This document shows, in pieces, positions 32,729 to 42,203 of a stretch of 64,000 nucleotides of DNA. The notes under the pieces are model-generated. The model saw only the letters and a list, made by a program, of their open reading frames with translations, had not been told where the DNA came from and ran no database searches. This DNA comes from Flavobacterium branchiicola (GTDB taxonomy: Bacteria; Bacteroidota; Bacteroidia; Flavobacteriales; Flavobacteriaceae): assembly GCF_018383905.1 (NCBI RefSeq), contig NZ_JAGYWA010000007.1, positions 194,059-258,058 of the forward strand, written 5' to 3'. The stretch's first letter is position 1; every line of letters begins with the position of its first letter. The position numbers and the translations under genes were made by a program.

Positions 32729-34099
32729 TTACTTCATTTTTGTTTTCAAATATTTTACAGCTTCTTCAAGCGTGGCATCTCGTTTGTTTAAGTAATCTTT
32801 TAAATTTGGAATAATTTCAATATCTGGTTTTATTCCAAAACCAACAAATTCTCTACCATCAGGATAAGTATCTTTTTTGGTACAAACCTTTGCAGAACCT
32901 CCACCGGGTAATTCAAATACATATGGTTCTCCAGTACTACCATTTGACTTTTCGCCCATTTTTATCATATGCTTTTGATTGTCAGTAAATATTAAAAAAT
33001 CTTCTGCAGCCGAAGCGGTATTGTGCCCTATTAAAAGTACAGTAGGAACAACTACTCTTTGGGCTTTTAAATGGATAGTGTCGGGACTATATTCAAAATC
33101 ATGATAATATTGGTCGTGATAAGACAAATAGGCTTTCTTTTTCCAGGCATTGTTTATGGTATCTTTAACATTAGCATATTTTCCCCAGGCTTTAAATGCA
33201 GGAATGTGCAATCTGCTTTTTGTTTTTGAACCATAAAGGATGGTGTCGTTTGTAAGATATTTTAATATTTCTCTTCCTATTTTTGTGCTGCCACCAGTAT
33301 TAAAACGTAAGTCCACTATTAATGACTTAGCTTTATACAATTCAGGAAGTTTTGTGACAAATAAGCTGTCAATCTTTTTATTACTAAATCCGTTTAAAGA
33401 GACATAAGCTGTTTCTTTGTTTATCCATTTAAAATCTAAAAGCTGTCTATCAGGTTCATAAGGAGGGAAAACTTCTTCCTCTTCTGTTTTTTTATGGGTT
33501 AAAGTTAACTCGATTATTTTCTTATTTGGTTTCTTTATTTTAATGATGAAAGTCTCTCCATCTAAACCTCTAAGTAAATTTGTAATACTCCAATCTTGTA
33601 AAACATAATCAGTTGAGGAAGAGATGTACGGTGCCACATTTTCAGCGATATATTGAGGAGTTGGTTTTCCATTAACTTCTATAATTTCACTCCCTGTTGG
33701 AATTTCTTCCTTTTTACTTAAATTCGTTCTGACTATAATTGCCTTTCCCTCAATATTCTTAATCATAAACCTGTAATCTCCAAACATAGTATTCATTTGC
33801 TCAATGTTGTTAGGAAAAGAAATATTTGTATGTCCATCTTTTAGCAACGCGCAAAATTTTTGAAGTTCACGATAATATTCGTAATCATTAGCTGTATTTT
33901 GAACAGATGAAATAAGCTCTTTATATTTGTTATCCCACATTGTACGGTCGACTTTGTCCAGATAAACAAAGTTGTAATTTACTTCCTCCCAGAATTTTGA
34001 AAGACCATAGACTTTATCACTTGGAGATAATTTGTTTGGAACTTGCGCAAAAGTGTTCATTGCGAAAAAAAAAGATAACATTAAAAATACTTGTTTCAT
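32729..34099 (-). CDS. Secreted S41-family peptidase
   Basis: 456 residues with a signal peptide ending near residue 18 (NTFAQ). A helical N-terminal region includes LLKDGHTNISF, a PDZ-like part has GSEIIEVNGKP, and the S41 core has SLIVDLRFNTGGS and LIGHNTASAAEDF, where the serine after NTA is the likely nucleophile. The later EPYVFELPGGGS and GFGIKPDIEI match the family. Probably a periplasmic tail-type protease. Confidence 0.88.
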   Translation of the reverse strand: MKQVFLMLSFFFAMNTFAQVPNKLSPSDKVYGLSKFWEEVNYNFVYLDKVDRTMWDNKYKELISSVQNTANDYEYYRELQKFCALLKDGHTNISFPNNIEQMNTMFGDYRFMIKNIEGKAIIVRTNLSKKEEIPTGSEIIEVNGKPTPQYIAENVAPYISSSTDYVLQDWSITNLLRGLDGETFIIKIKKPNKKIIELTLTHKKTEEEEVFPPYEPDRQLLDFKWINKETAYVSLNGFSNKKIDSLFVTKLPELYKAKSLIVDLRFNTGGSTKIGREILKYLTNDTILYGSKTKSRLHIPAFKAWGKYANVKDTINNAWKKKAYLSYHDQYYHDFEYSPDTIHLKAQRVVVPTVLLIGHNTASAAEDFLIFTDNQKHMIKMGEKSNGSTGEPYVFELPGGGSAKVCTKKDTYPDGREFVGFGIKPDIEIIPNLKDYLNKRDATLEEAVKYLKTKMK

Positions 34100-34153
34100 T
34101 TATATGGTTTGTTTTTGGTGTTTAGATAGTTAAGGTGGTTTTTTAAAAGTGAT

Positions 34154-35485
34154 TTACAAGATTCCTCTCGCTTTAATTTCTAAATACTTATTTATAGCAT
34201 CCAAAGTCAGATTCTCGGGTTGAGTAAGAACAGAGTGTATTCCGTATTTTTTAAGTTCGTTTACAATAAGGCGTTTCTCGAAGATGAATTTCTCCGCAAT
34301 TACTTTATCGTAAACTTCCTGAATGGTGTTTGTTTTTTTGTTGATGATACTGTTTAACTCGGTATTCTGAAAGAAAACAACAACCAGTAAATGGCTTTTT
34401 GCAATTCCTTTTAAATAAGGTAATTGTCTGTTTAGTCCATCCATGGTTTCGAAGTTGGTGTACAGAATAATTAAACTTCTTTGGTTGATGTTTTTCTTGA
34501 TATCGACATACAATCGGCTATAATCACTTTCAAAAAAGTCAGTTTTGATATTATACAGAGTTTCGAGGATTTTTTGCATCTGCGAACCTCTTTTTTCTGC
34601 AAAAACTCTGTTTTCTACTTTTTTAGAAAAAGAAAAAAGTCCTGCCTTATCTTGTTTTTTCAGAATCACATTCGATAAAACAAGAGTTGAGTTTATAGCA
34701 TAATCCAGCAAACTTAATCCATTAAAAGGCATTTGCATCACGCGCCCTTTATCAATTGCCATATAAACCGATTGGGATTTTTCGTCCTGAAACTGGTTCA
34801 CCATCAAAGCATTTTTTTTGGCAGTGGCTTTCCAGTTTAAAGTGCGCAAATCATCACCCTGAACATATTCTTTAATTTGCTCAAATTCCATTGTATGACC
34901 AATTCGGCGAATTTTCTTTATTCCGTATTGGAATAAATTATTCGAAAAAGCCAGTAAATCGTATTTTCTTAACTGAATATAGGAAGGATAGGTGGGAACC
35001 ATTTTGTTTTTATCAAAAGAAAATCTTCTTGAAATCAATCTAAGAGGAGAAGAAACATAAATATTTAAAGCACCAAAATTATATTCGCCACGTTCTGTAG
35101 GACGAAGATCATAACCAATTTCTTTTTGAGAAGATGCTTTTAATGTTTTTATAATTTTAAAATCGCGAACCTGAAACTGAAACGGAATTTCATCAATAAT
35201 CTTAATAGAAACCGGAAAAGTATACTGATTTTTCAGATTAATGGTAATAGGATTTAAATCTCCATTTGATAATTTTTCAGGGGTAATTCTTTCCGCTTCA
35301 AATCCGTTTTTTGTGATATATAAAAGTAAAATATCAAGCCCTAAAAAGGTAATAAGCGCTAAAACTCCAAACCAAACAGCATTGTAGATATTAGGAAAAA
35401 TAAAAGCACAAACAAATAAGGCTATAATGCCCAAAAGCAAATAGAAAAAGAAGTTATTGAGATATAGACTTTTTATGAATTTCAT
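34154..35485 (-). CDS. DUF58 domain protein with two N-terminal membrane helices
   Basis: 443 residues. Two hydrophobic helices at about 10-29 and 33-55. The DUF58 domain around 195-290 (RRIGHTMEFEQIKEYVQGDDLRTLNWKATAKK) leads to a vWA-like fold with VYMAIDKGRVMQMP in place of the classic DxSxS. Part of the MoxR-associated cluster; the MoxR ATPase gene is the next gene upstream. Role in chaperone-like activation of envelope processes is inferred. Confidence 0.9.
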   Translation of the reverse strand: MKFIKSLYLNNFFFYLLLGIIALFVCAFIFPNIYNAVWFGVLALITFLGLDILLLYITKNGFEAERITPEKLSNGDLNPITINLKNQYTFPVSIKIIDEIPFQFQVRDFKIIKTLKASSQKEIGYDLRPTERGEYNFGALNIYVSSPLRLISRRFSFDKNKMVPTYPSYIQLRKYDLLAFSNNLFQYGIKKIRRIGHTMEFEQIKEYVQGDDLRTLNWKATAKKNALMVNQFQDEKSQSVYMAIDKGRVMQMPFNGLSLLDYAINSTLVLSNVILKKQDKAGLFSFSKKVENRVFAEKRGSQMQKILETLYNIKTDFFESDYSRLYVDIKKNINQRSLIILYTNFETMDGLNRQLPYLKGIAKSHLLVVVFFQNTELNSIINKKTNTIQEVYDKVIAEKFIFEKRLIVNELKKYGIHSVLTQPENLTLDAINKYLEIKARGIL

Positions 35486-35504
35486 TTTTTGTTTATTGGG
35501 TTTC

Positions 35505-35669
35505 GGATTTTAGGTTTCAAGTTTCAGGTTTGAGGTTTCAAGTTTTGCTACTCTTTGTCAGGCTGATCGAAGTCGAAGTCCTACTTTGCGCCCTTCGACT
35601 ACGCTCAGGGAGACATAAGAATTTAGCAAGATCATTTATCTTCTCACATTCACAATTAACCATTAACAA
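35505..35669. repeat. Intergenic repeats between moxR and the DUF58 gene
   Basis: GGTTTCAAGTTTCAGGTTTG (35513 on) matches the family at 28.95 kb. CCCTTCGACTACGCTCAGG (35591-35609) follows, with the partial inverted mate GCTGATCGAAGTCGAAG at 35562-35578. The spacing of 184 bases is unusual in an otherwise compact cluster. Confidence 0.6.
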
Positions 35670-36683
35670 TTACCTAGGTATTTCTACAGTTTCAATAATT
35701 TGTCTGATAATTTCGGCACTCGAAATTCCTTCCATTTCTCTTTCCGGAGCTACAATAACACGATGTTGTAAAACTGGGATCGTAGCTTCTTTAATATCTT
35801 CGGGAGTAACAAAATCACGTCCACGGATGGCAGCAAAACCTTTGGCAGCGTTCAAAATTGCGATTGAAGCACGCGGTGATGCACCAAGATATAAAAAGGC
35901 ATTTTCTCTCGTGTTTACAACAATTCTTGCGATATATTCAAGTAAATTTTGTTCTACTCTAATTTGTCTTACTAAAGCCTGATATTCTTTTATTTCTGCG
36001 GATGAAAGTAGCGTTTTAATAGCTTCCAGTTTGCCGTGATTCTGTAATAGATGCTCTCTTTGAATAATCAGTATTTCTTCGTCTAATTTTGGATAATCGA
36101 TCGTGATTTTGAATAAAAAACGGTCTAATTGAGCTTCTGGCAAACGATACGTTCCTTCCTGTTCAATTGGATTTTGAGTTGCAAGTACTAAAAATGGAGT
36201 ATCAAGCTGATAAGTTGTGCCGTCAATTGTAATCTGGCGCTCTTCCATAACCTCAAATAATGCGGCCTGAGTTTTGGCAGGCGCACGGTTAATCTCATCA
36301 ATTAAAATCAGGTTAGAGAAAATAGGCCCTTTTTTGAATTCAAATTCAGAACTTTTTAAGTTGAAAATTGAAGTTCCCAAAACATCAGAAGGCATTAAAT
36401 CTGGTGTAAACTGAATTCGGCTAAAGCCAATATTTAGTGTTTTTGAAAGCAATTTTGCCGTAATCGTTTTGGCAACTCCGGGAACACCTTCAAGTAAAAC
36501 ATGTCCGTTGGATAAAATGGCCACCAAAAGCTGATCGATCATTTTATGCTGCCCTACAATCACAGTTTCCAATTCTTTTTTAATGCTATTGATGTGATCT
36601 AATAAAGGTGTTAGATTTATTCTGGTTTCAAAATTCACATTTTCATTTGTGATTTCTGTTTCTGAGGTATTAAAATCGTCCAT
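35670..36683 (-). CDS. MoxR-type AAA+ ATPase
   Basis: 337 residues. Walker A GVPGVAKT at 66-73, Walker B LILIDE at 125-130 followed by INRAPAKTQAALFEVMEE, sensor 1 ATQNPIEQEGTYRLPEAQLDRF, and arginine-containing SPRASIAILNAA near the C-terminus. MoxR ATPases act as chaperones for vWA-domain proteins; the DUF58 protein downstream is the natural partner. Cytosolic. Confidence 0.95.
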   Translation of the reverse strand: MDDFNTSETEITNENVNFETRINLTPLLDHINSIKKELETVIVGQHKMIDQLLVAILSNGHVLLEGVPGVAKTITAKLLSKTLNIGFSRIQFTPDLMPSDVLGTSIFNLKSSEFEFKKGPIFSNLILIDEINRAPAKTQAALFEVMEERQITIDGTTYQLDTPFLVLATQNPIEQEGTYRLPEAQLDRFLFKITIDYPKLDEEILIIQREHLLQNHGKLEAIKTLLSSAEIKEYQALVRQIRVEQNLLEYIARIVVNTRENAFLYLGASPRASIAILNAAKGFAAIRGRDFVTPEDIKEATIPVLQHRVIVAPEREMEGISSAEIIRQIIETVEIPR

Positions 36684-36714
36684 ATTTTGGTTTGTTTTCT
36701 TTTATTGATATGTG

Positions 36715-36818
36715 TTTTTTTGCCACAGATTGAAAGGATTAAAAATGATTTTAGTCTGTTGTTTTAAATTAAACTTTTATTAATCTGTGCTAATCATTTT
36801 AATCTGTGGTAAAATATT
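36715..36818. repeat. Fold-back repeat inside the MoxR cluster
   Basis: TGCCACAGATTGAAAGGATT (from 36720) is approximately complementary to TAATCATTTTAATCTGTGGTA near 36792-36811. It separates DUF4350 from moxR. Confidence 0.65.
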
Positions 36819-36819
36819 T

Positions 36820-38025
36820 CTAATGTAAAATTTTTTCTATTGCATTATTAATTCGGATTAAATCTTCTTCCAGACTTCCGTGGTAACTTTTTCTGTGTTC
36901 ATTAATTAGGAATACAAGTTCCTGAATATCGGTGATGTTTTTACCTGTTTTATAATGCAGTTTTTTGATGAAATCATCATCCAGTTTTGTTGTATCCATT
37001 AAATATTCATTTCTCATTTTCTCTAAGAAATAAATAATTTTTTTATCGATAATATTGGTGTGATCGCCTTCCTGATAATATAAATTACCAATGGTTTTGG
37101 TAAAATCAACGGTTAAATTAGGCAACGGTTTAATAATCGGAACTATTCGCTGTTTTCGTTTAACATTAAAAATAATAAAAATCAGAATGCCAATAATCCC
37201 AAAATAATACGCCCATTTTAATCCCGGCTGACTAAAAATATAACGTAAAGGTGAATTGGAAATTGATTCTCCATTTTGGCCTTTTATATACCAGAAAATA
37301 TCTCCTTTTGGAATATAAGACAATACATTTTCGGCATATTGATAATGATTTCCTTTTAATAAATGATAATTGGTAAAAGCTGCCGGCTGTGTGTGCAAAT
37401 AAAAGTAACCGTTTTTGTAGGGAACTTTTATAAAATTAATATGTTTTTCGTTTTTAACAGAAGTCTGATAACCTAAAACAGTGGTTTTTAAAGTGTCGAT
37501 TTTAGTAAAATAATCTTCCAGCGATTGTTTAAAAAAGTATTTTTTTGAACTCATTTTTTTGTTCGCCATCCAGATCGAAGTGCTGTTTAAATTTTTAAAA
37601 TTTGTTTGCACTTCTAGTTTTAAACTGTCCATTAAAATTTGAGGAAAATTTCTCATGCTCAAAAAAACATTATTACCATGCGAAACAAAGTAAAAAAGTT
37701 CTTTTACAGACTCATCATCAATATCTTGCTGTTCTGCTATATTGATGAAAGTGCCTTTTATTCTGTATGCAGAAACCAGAGAATCTTCATCATATTGTGA
37801 ATCTAAATATTCATATGGAGTTACAGTCGCTATTTTTTCAATCTTAGAACCTTTCATAAGCGTATTGATCTCTTTATCAAAGATAAACAGACCATAAGGA
37901 ATCTTATCCTGAACAGAAAAAGTAGGGCTCCAGTCGATAGGTTTTGGCTTGTCCCGGTCTGCAATTAGAATTAAGGCTAAAACAAAAACCAGAATAGCCA
38001 CATAAATTTTGATAGATTTATTCAT
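36820..38025 (-). CDS. DUF4350-type membrane protein
   Basis: 401 residues. N-terminal helix at about 6-21, a periplasmic domain (NVFLSMRNFP region), a second helix near 272-290 (YYFGIIGILIFIIFNV), and a cytoplasmic C-terminal helical part. No catalytic motif. It overlaps the DUF4129 gene by 8 bases and is the typical partner of MoxR/DUF58 in Bacteroidota. Function unknown. Confidence 0.83.
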   Translation of the reverse strand: MNKSIKIYVAILVFVLALILIADRDKPKPIDWSPTFSVQDKIPYGLFIFDKEINTLMKGSKIEKIATVTPYEYLDSQYDEDSLVSAYRIKGTFINIAEQQDIDDESVKELFYFVSHGNNVFLSMRNFPQILMDSLKLEVQTNFKNLNSTSIWMANKKMSSKKYFFKQSLEDYFTKIDTLKTTVLGYQTSVKNEKHINFIKVPYKNGYFYLHTQPAAFTNYHLLKGNHYQYAENVLSYIPKGDIFWYIKGQNGESISNSPLRYIFSQPGLKWAYYFGIIGILIFIIFNVKRKQRIVPIIKPLPNLTVDFTKTIGNLYYQEGDHTNIIDKKIIYFLEKMRNEYLMDTTKLDDDFIKKLHYKTGKNITDIQELVFLINEHRKSYHGSLEEDLIRINNAIEKILH

Positions 38026-38791
38026 TGCTAAAGGTTTTTATGGCTTTTTTAAATCGGTTTTCGGTTTTTATAAAAGTACGTTCATCAATTTCAAATTCAC
38101 CATACCAAATATAATTATAGAGATAAGATAAATAGGTGAACTCTTCTTTATGAACAGGGTTTTGAAGTTCGTATAAATAATCTGAATTGGTTTTTTCGAT
38201 ATCCCATTCGATGTATCGATTTTGTGCCATGACTTTTAGCAACCATAAATAATAGTATCGAATAGCGGCTCTTTTTTGTCCGGACTGAATGCTTTCTTTT
38301 ATTAATTTTTCGAAATCTAAAAGATGGATGTTTTTTTCTGCATCGGAATAAATAATGCTTCTTTTTTGAGCATCTTTCCCAAATATCCAACGACCTTCTT
38401 TATTGATTAATGCTTTTACAATAAGATAAATAACAACAATAATTACCAAAACGGCGATTATCTTTAATAGCAATGCGACAAAATTAAGTGATGCCTGCGG
38501 ATTTTTAAACGTAAACATTTTTCTAAACAAGCTGGCAAGCCATTCTTTGAAGTCATCCCAAAGTGTTTTTTCCAGAGGTTTTGTTTCGTAAACAAAATCA
38601 GCATCAGTGTATTTCTTTTTGAAATCTTTAGCAAAAGTTTTCGCTTCAACAGTAGTAGTGTCAATTTGAATGTCTTTTTCAGTATACTTTACTGTAGCAA
38701 TTTTTGGAGGTTCTTCGGTCGCCAAAGAATCCTGCGCATGAAAAGTTGTGCAGAAAAGAAGAAAAAGTAAAAGGAAGAAAATTCTGTTCAT
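38018..38791 (-). CDS. DUF4129-type membrane protein
   Basis: 257 residues; signal peptide (ends TTFHAQ), a periplasmic part, then one strong helix at about 102-125 (VALLLKIIAVLVIIVVIYLIV region) and a cytoplasmic tail with AAIRYYYLWLLKVMAQ and YLYELQNPVHKEEFTYL, the DUF4129 signature. It overlaps DUF4350 by 8 bases and lies 27 bases from the SpoIIM gene. Confidence 0.83.
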   Translation of the reverse strand: MNRIFFLLLFLLFCTTFHAQDSLATEEPPKIATVKYTEKDIQIDTTTVEAKTFAKDFKKKYTDADFVYETKPLEKTLWDDFKEWLASLFRKMFTFKNPQASLNFVALLLKIIAVLVIIVVIYLIVKALINKEGRWIFGKDAQKRSIIYSDAEKNIHLLDFEKLIKESIQSGQKRAAIRYYYLWLLKVMAQNRYIEWDIEKTNSDYLYELQNPVHKEEFTYLSYLYNYIWYGEFEIDERTFIKTENRFKKAIKTFSNE

Positions 38792-38818
38792 TAGGTGTTC
38801 CGATTAATTCAGTTAGGC

Positions 38819-39784
38819 TTATAATTGTTGTGTTTTTTTGTGTACAATAAACGGGTATACCAAATAATAAAATGAAATTATTCCTAATGTAAATAAAATG
38901 ATAAAGCTACTTAACCAATTGGGCATATCGATAGAATAACGCGTAATAAAACCTTCCAGAAATCCGGCACTGATGGTAAACGGAAATGTACTAAGGAAAA
39001 TTTTGAAACTGTTTTTAAAACCAATTTTAAAGGAATTTAGTCTCGAAAATGTTTTTGGAAATAACATAGAGGCCCCCAAAATAAATCCGGCTGTTGTTTC
39101 AATTACAATGGCAAATATTTCCATAGAACCGTGAATCCAGATTCCTCTGACACTTTTCCAGAAAACACCTTGTTCATAAAAGAAATACTGAAATGAACCC
39201 AGCATGATACAATTATTCAGGAAAATAAAAAAAGTTCCAATTCCGGCAAAAATTCCGAAGAAATAACATTTTGCTCCCACATAAAGGTTGTTCATCGTGA
39301 TGCCAATAAAACTTCCCCAATTGCTTCCTGAGCCATATACGGCCATTGGGTCTCCTTTTTTAATGTTTTCTAAGGTCATATTGACATAATCATTGCCAAG
39401 GATTAAACGAACAAAGCTAGGATCGTATTTTGCTGAAACTACTCCAATAGCGACAGTTACCGCAAACAAAATAAAAGAATACATTAAATAACGTCTGTAT
39501 TCATATACAAGCAACGGAACATCGGTTAAGAAAAATTCCAGTACGGTGTTTTTTTCTGTTCTTTTGGTTTTGTAAATTTTCTGATAGATTTGCGATGCAA
39601 GATGGTTTAAGTAAATTACTGTTTTACTTTTTGGATAATACGTTTGCGCATACGACAAATCATTCATCATTTGAATGTATAAATTAGCTAACTCGTCAGG
39701 ATTTTTTTTAGCTTTGCCAAAAATAGCTAGCTCAAATTCCAGCCATTTTTCTTTGTTCTGTTTTATGAAGGCGACTTCTCTCAT
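38819..39784 (-). CDS. Stage II sporulation protein M-like membrane protein
   Basis: 321 residues with about five or six hydrophobic helices from residue 100 onward. Conserved SpoIIM elements: NNLYVGAKCYFFGIFAGIGT, WIHGSMEIFAIVIETTAGF and the late GFLEGFITRY. Bacteroidota do not sporulate; here it is one of the standard members of the MoxR/RDD cluster. It diverges from the RDD gene with only 20 bases between starts. Confidence 0.88.
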   Translation of the reverse strand: MREVAFIKQNKEKWLEFELAIFGKAKKNPDELANLYIQMMNDLSYAQTYYPKSKTVIYLNHLASQIYQKIYKTKRTEKNTVLEFFLTDVPLLVYEYRRYLMYSFILFAVTVAIGVVSAKYDPSFVRLILGNDYVNMTLENIKKGDPMAVYGSGSNWGSFIGITMNNLYVGAKCYFFGIFAGIGTFFIFLNNCIMLGSFQYFFYEQGVFWKSVRGIWIHGSMEIFAIVIETTAGFILGASMLFPKTFSRLNSFKIGFKNSFKIFLSTFPFTISAGFLEGFITRYSIDMPNWLSSFIILFTLGIISFYYLVYPFIVHKKTQQL

Positions 39785-39804
39785 TGTAGGCTAAAATATA
39801 AAAT

Positions 39805-40548
39805 ATGTCAGAATTATCTATTAATACAACACAAAATGTTAAAATAAATTTCATCGCTGCCTCTGTTGGTGAACGATTGGGTGCTTATTTTATTGATTTA
39901 CTGATTAAAGGGTCTTATATTTTCGTGATTTCGATGGTGGTTTTTTACTGGCTTCATCTGGATAAATTGATGGATGGTTTAGATTCCTGGTCAAGAGGTT
40001 CTATTCTGCTAATCATTTATTTTCCTGCTATAATTTATTCCATCACTTTAGAAAGTATTTTTGAAGGTCAGTCGTTTGGAAAAAAACTGGTCAAAATAAA
40101 AGTGGTAAAAATTGATGGCTATCAGGCCGGATTTGGCGATTATTTAATTCGCTGGTTTTTTAGAATAATTGATTTTTCGGCTTTGTATGGTTTGGTGGCG
40201 CTTATTACTGTTGTTACAAGTAAAAAAGGACAACGACTTGGTGATATTGCAGCAGGAACCGCAGTGATTACCTTAAAAAATAATATTAATATAAGTCATA
40301 CTATTCTGGAAGAGATAGGAAATGCTTATGTTCCGACATATCCTTTGGTGATTAAATTATCTGATAATGATATGCGAATTATTAAAGAAACATTCAAAAA
40401 AGCAGATGCTAAAAACGATCACGAAATCATCTACAAATTAGTTGCTAAAATTGAGAGTGTTACAGGAATTAAAAATCAATCTGGAAATAATAGTGATTTT
40501 ATCAGAGTGATTTTGAAAGACTATAATTACTATACGCAGAATATGTAA
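39805..40548 (+). CDS. RDD-family membrane protein
   Basis: 247 residues. The RDD domain opens ASVGERLGAYFIDLLIKGSY (the R and first D), continues with GQSFGKKLVKIKVVKIDG and LIRWFFRIID, and ends KKGQRLGDIAAGTAVI. Three or four membrane helices, then a charged cytoplasmic tail of about 85 residues. Divergent from SpoIIM. Some RDD proteins are ion transporters; role here unknown. Confidence 0.88.
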   Translation: MSELSINTTQNVKINFIAASVGERLGAYFIDLLIKGSYIFVISMVVFYWLHLDKLMDGLDSWSRGSILLIIYFPAIIYSITLESIFEGQSFGKKLVKIKVVKIDGYQAGFGDYLIRWFFRIIDFSALYGLVALITVVTSKKGQRLGDIAAGTAVITLKNNINISHTILEEIGNAYVPTYPLVIKLSDNDMRIIKETFKKADAKNDHEIIYKLVAKIESVTGIKNQSGNNSDFIRVILKDYNYYTQNM

Positions 40549-40663
40549 AGAAAATTTACTGTTTTTCTGGTTTATTTTGTGAGAAAATAAATTGGTTTTG
40601 TATCTTAGTGGCAATCACAATACCACAAATTTTTAAAAACAAAATATTGAAAATTAAGACCTT

Positions 40664-41527
40664 ATGAAAATTAAAAATGTATTTGCCATTGTAATTATGT
40701 TACTCGCTTCGGCTACAATTTTTGCTCAGGCAAAAAAAATAGATAAAATTATAAAAAGAGACTATCAAATCATTGATTGTACCATTGCTAAAATATCAGA
40801 TAAAGAGGTTGAATATTCTTTACCGGGAGAAACTTTGTTAATTGCGCTTGATGTTTCTCAAATTGCACGTATCGATTTTGCAAGCGGACGTTCACAGACA
40901 TTTGATGTTTCGAATTCCGGTAATGTATCGCAAAATAATACCTCTCAAAGTAGTGCTGATCAAACGATAGCCGCTGCAACATTCAAACCCAATACCATAG
41001 CCGTATTACCAGTTCCTTATATGAATTCTGATAATCAGCAAAGTTCTGAGGATATGGCTAAGTTTGCCCAAAATGATCTTTACAATAAATTATTAGACAA
41101 ATCAGCGAATATTTTCCCTCTGACCGTTCAGGATTTAAGAACAACCAATAGTTTGTTACATAAGGCAGGAATTGATCATAATACGATAGATGAAACACCT
41201 ATCGAAGATTTGCAAAGAATATTGGGAGTAGATAACATTGTAGCAGCAAAAGTATCTTATACTATGAATTCTGGTACAACTGCAACAACTTACAACAGTG
41301 GTAACGCAAAAGTAAGTAATAATAATAAAAAAGTAACAACCAATGATATTTCGACTACAACAGCAAATACAACAGTTTATTACTACTACACAGTTTACTT
41401 TGACATGTATAAAAATGGCACAAAAATTTACTCACAAAGCCGTAAACCATTTTTAGCAGTAAAAGACAGTTGGATGGAGTCAATTTCCTATCTGTTAAAA
41501 AGAAGCCCCATTTACGTAAAAAAATAA
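40664..41527 (+). CDS. Secreted protein of unknown function with TolB-N/CsgG-like core
   Basis: 287 residues; signal peptide ends near residue 21 (TIFAQ). Residues 25-75 (RDYQIIDCTIAKISDKEVEYSL region) resemble the small beta domain seen in Bacteroidota surface proteins. From about 110 the pattern TIAVLPVPYMNSD, DLYNKLLDKSANIF and LGVDNIVAAKVSYTM is that of lipoprotein domains with a TolB-N or CsgG/FlgT-like fold. A low-complexity Thr/Asn/Ser stretch (about 205-235) interrupts it. Not a lipoprotein by lipobox. Function unknown. Confidence 0.65.
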   Translation: MKIKNVFAIVIMLLASATIFAQAKKIDKIIKRDYQIIDCTIAKISDKEVEYSLPGETLLIALDVSQIARIDFASGRSQTFDVSNSGNVSQNNTSQSSADQTIAAATFKPNTIAVLPVPYMNSDNQQSSEDMAKFAQNDLYNKLLDKSANIFPLTVQDLRTTNSLLHKAGIDHNTIDETPIEDLQRILGVDNIVAAKVSYTMNSGTTATTYNSGNAKVSNNNKKVTTNDISTTTANTTVYYYYTVYFDMYKNGTKIYSQSRKPFLAVKDSWMESISYLLKRSPIYVKK

Positions 41528-41534
41528 TTAGTAT

Positions 41535-41574
41535 AAAAGAGGTAATCAATTCAAGTTTTTTACCTCTTTTTTTT
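41535..41574 (+). terminator. Terminator after the secreted protein
   Basis: AAAGAGGTAA and TTACCTCTTT arms with a 14-base loop and T tract, 7 bases past the stop. Confidence 0.85.
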
Positions 41575-41593
41575 GCCCTTTTAATGAAATAAA

Positions 41594-42202
41594 ATGTTTG
41601 ATTTACTTGATATAATAGGAACAATGGCATTTGCCATGTCAGGAGCGTTAACAGCAATGCATAAAAAATTAGATCCTTTCGGGGTCTTTATAATTGCGTT
41701 TGTAACTGCTGTAGGGGGCGGAACGCTGCGTGATGTTCTTATTGGCCGGACTCCCGTAGTCTGGATGCAGGATTTAAAATACGTTTACGTAATTATTTTA
41801 GGTTTTTTCCTGACGATTCTATTTAGAAAAAGGCTGGACAAACTTAGAACTTCCTTGTTTTTGTTTGATACCATTGGACTTGGTGTTTTTACATTAATTG
41901 GACTTGAAAAAGGAATTGTTACAGGTTTACATCCTGTAATATGCATAGCATTAGGAACCATGACGGCTTGTTTTGGAGGCGTGCTTCGTGATATTTTATG
42001 TAATGAAATTCCTACTATTTTTAGAAGAGAAATCTACGCGACCATTTGCATCTTTGGCGGAATTGTATTTTTTGGTTTAAAAAAGCTAAATTTAGATAAT
42101 GATATTCTTTATCTTTTAACGTCTGTTGTTATAATTTCAGTACGTTTATTAGCCGTAAAATTCAAATGGTATCTACCGGCTTTTGATCATAAAAATAACT
42201 AA
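41594..42202 (+). CDS. TRIC-type (UPF0126/YadS) membrane channel protein
   Basis: 202 residues with seven hydrophobic helices. The internally repeated motif GGGTLRDVLIGR (about 41-52) and GGVLRDILCNE (about 128-138) is the hallmark of bacterial TRIC channels, which conduct monovalent cations. Length is typical. A GTG-start acetyltransferase-like gene begins 2 bases after its stop, so both are probably on one transcript. Confidence 0.9.
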   Translation: MFDLLDIIGTMAFAMSGALTAMHKKLDPFGVFIIAFVTAVGGGTLRDVLIGRTPVVWMQDLKYVYVIILGFFLTILFRKRLDKLRTSLFLFDTIGLGVFTLIGLEKGIVTGLHPVICIALGTMTACFGGVLRDILCNEIPTIFRREIYATICIFGGIVFFGLKKLNLDNDILYLLTSVVIISVRLLAVKFKWYLPAFDHKNN

Positions 42203-42203
42203 A

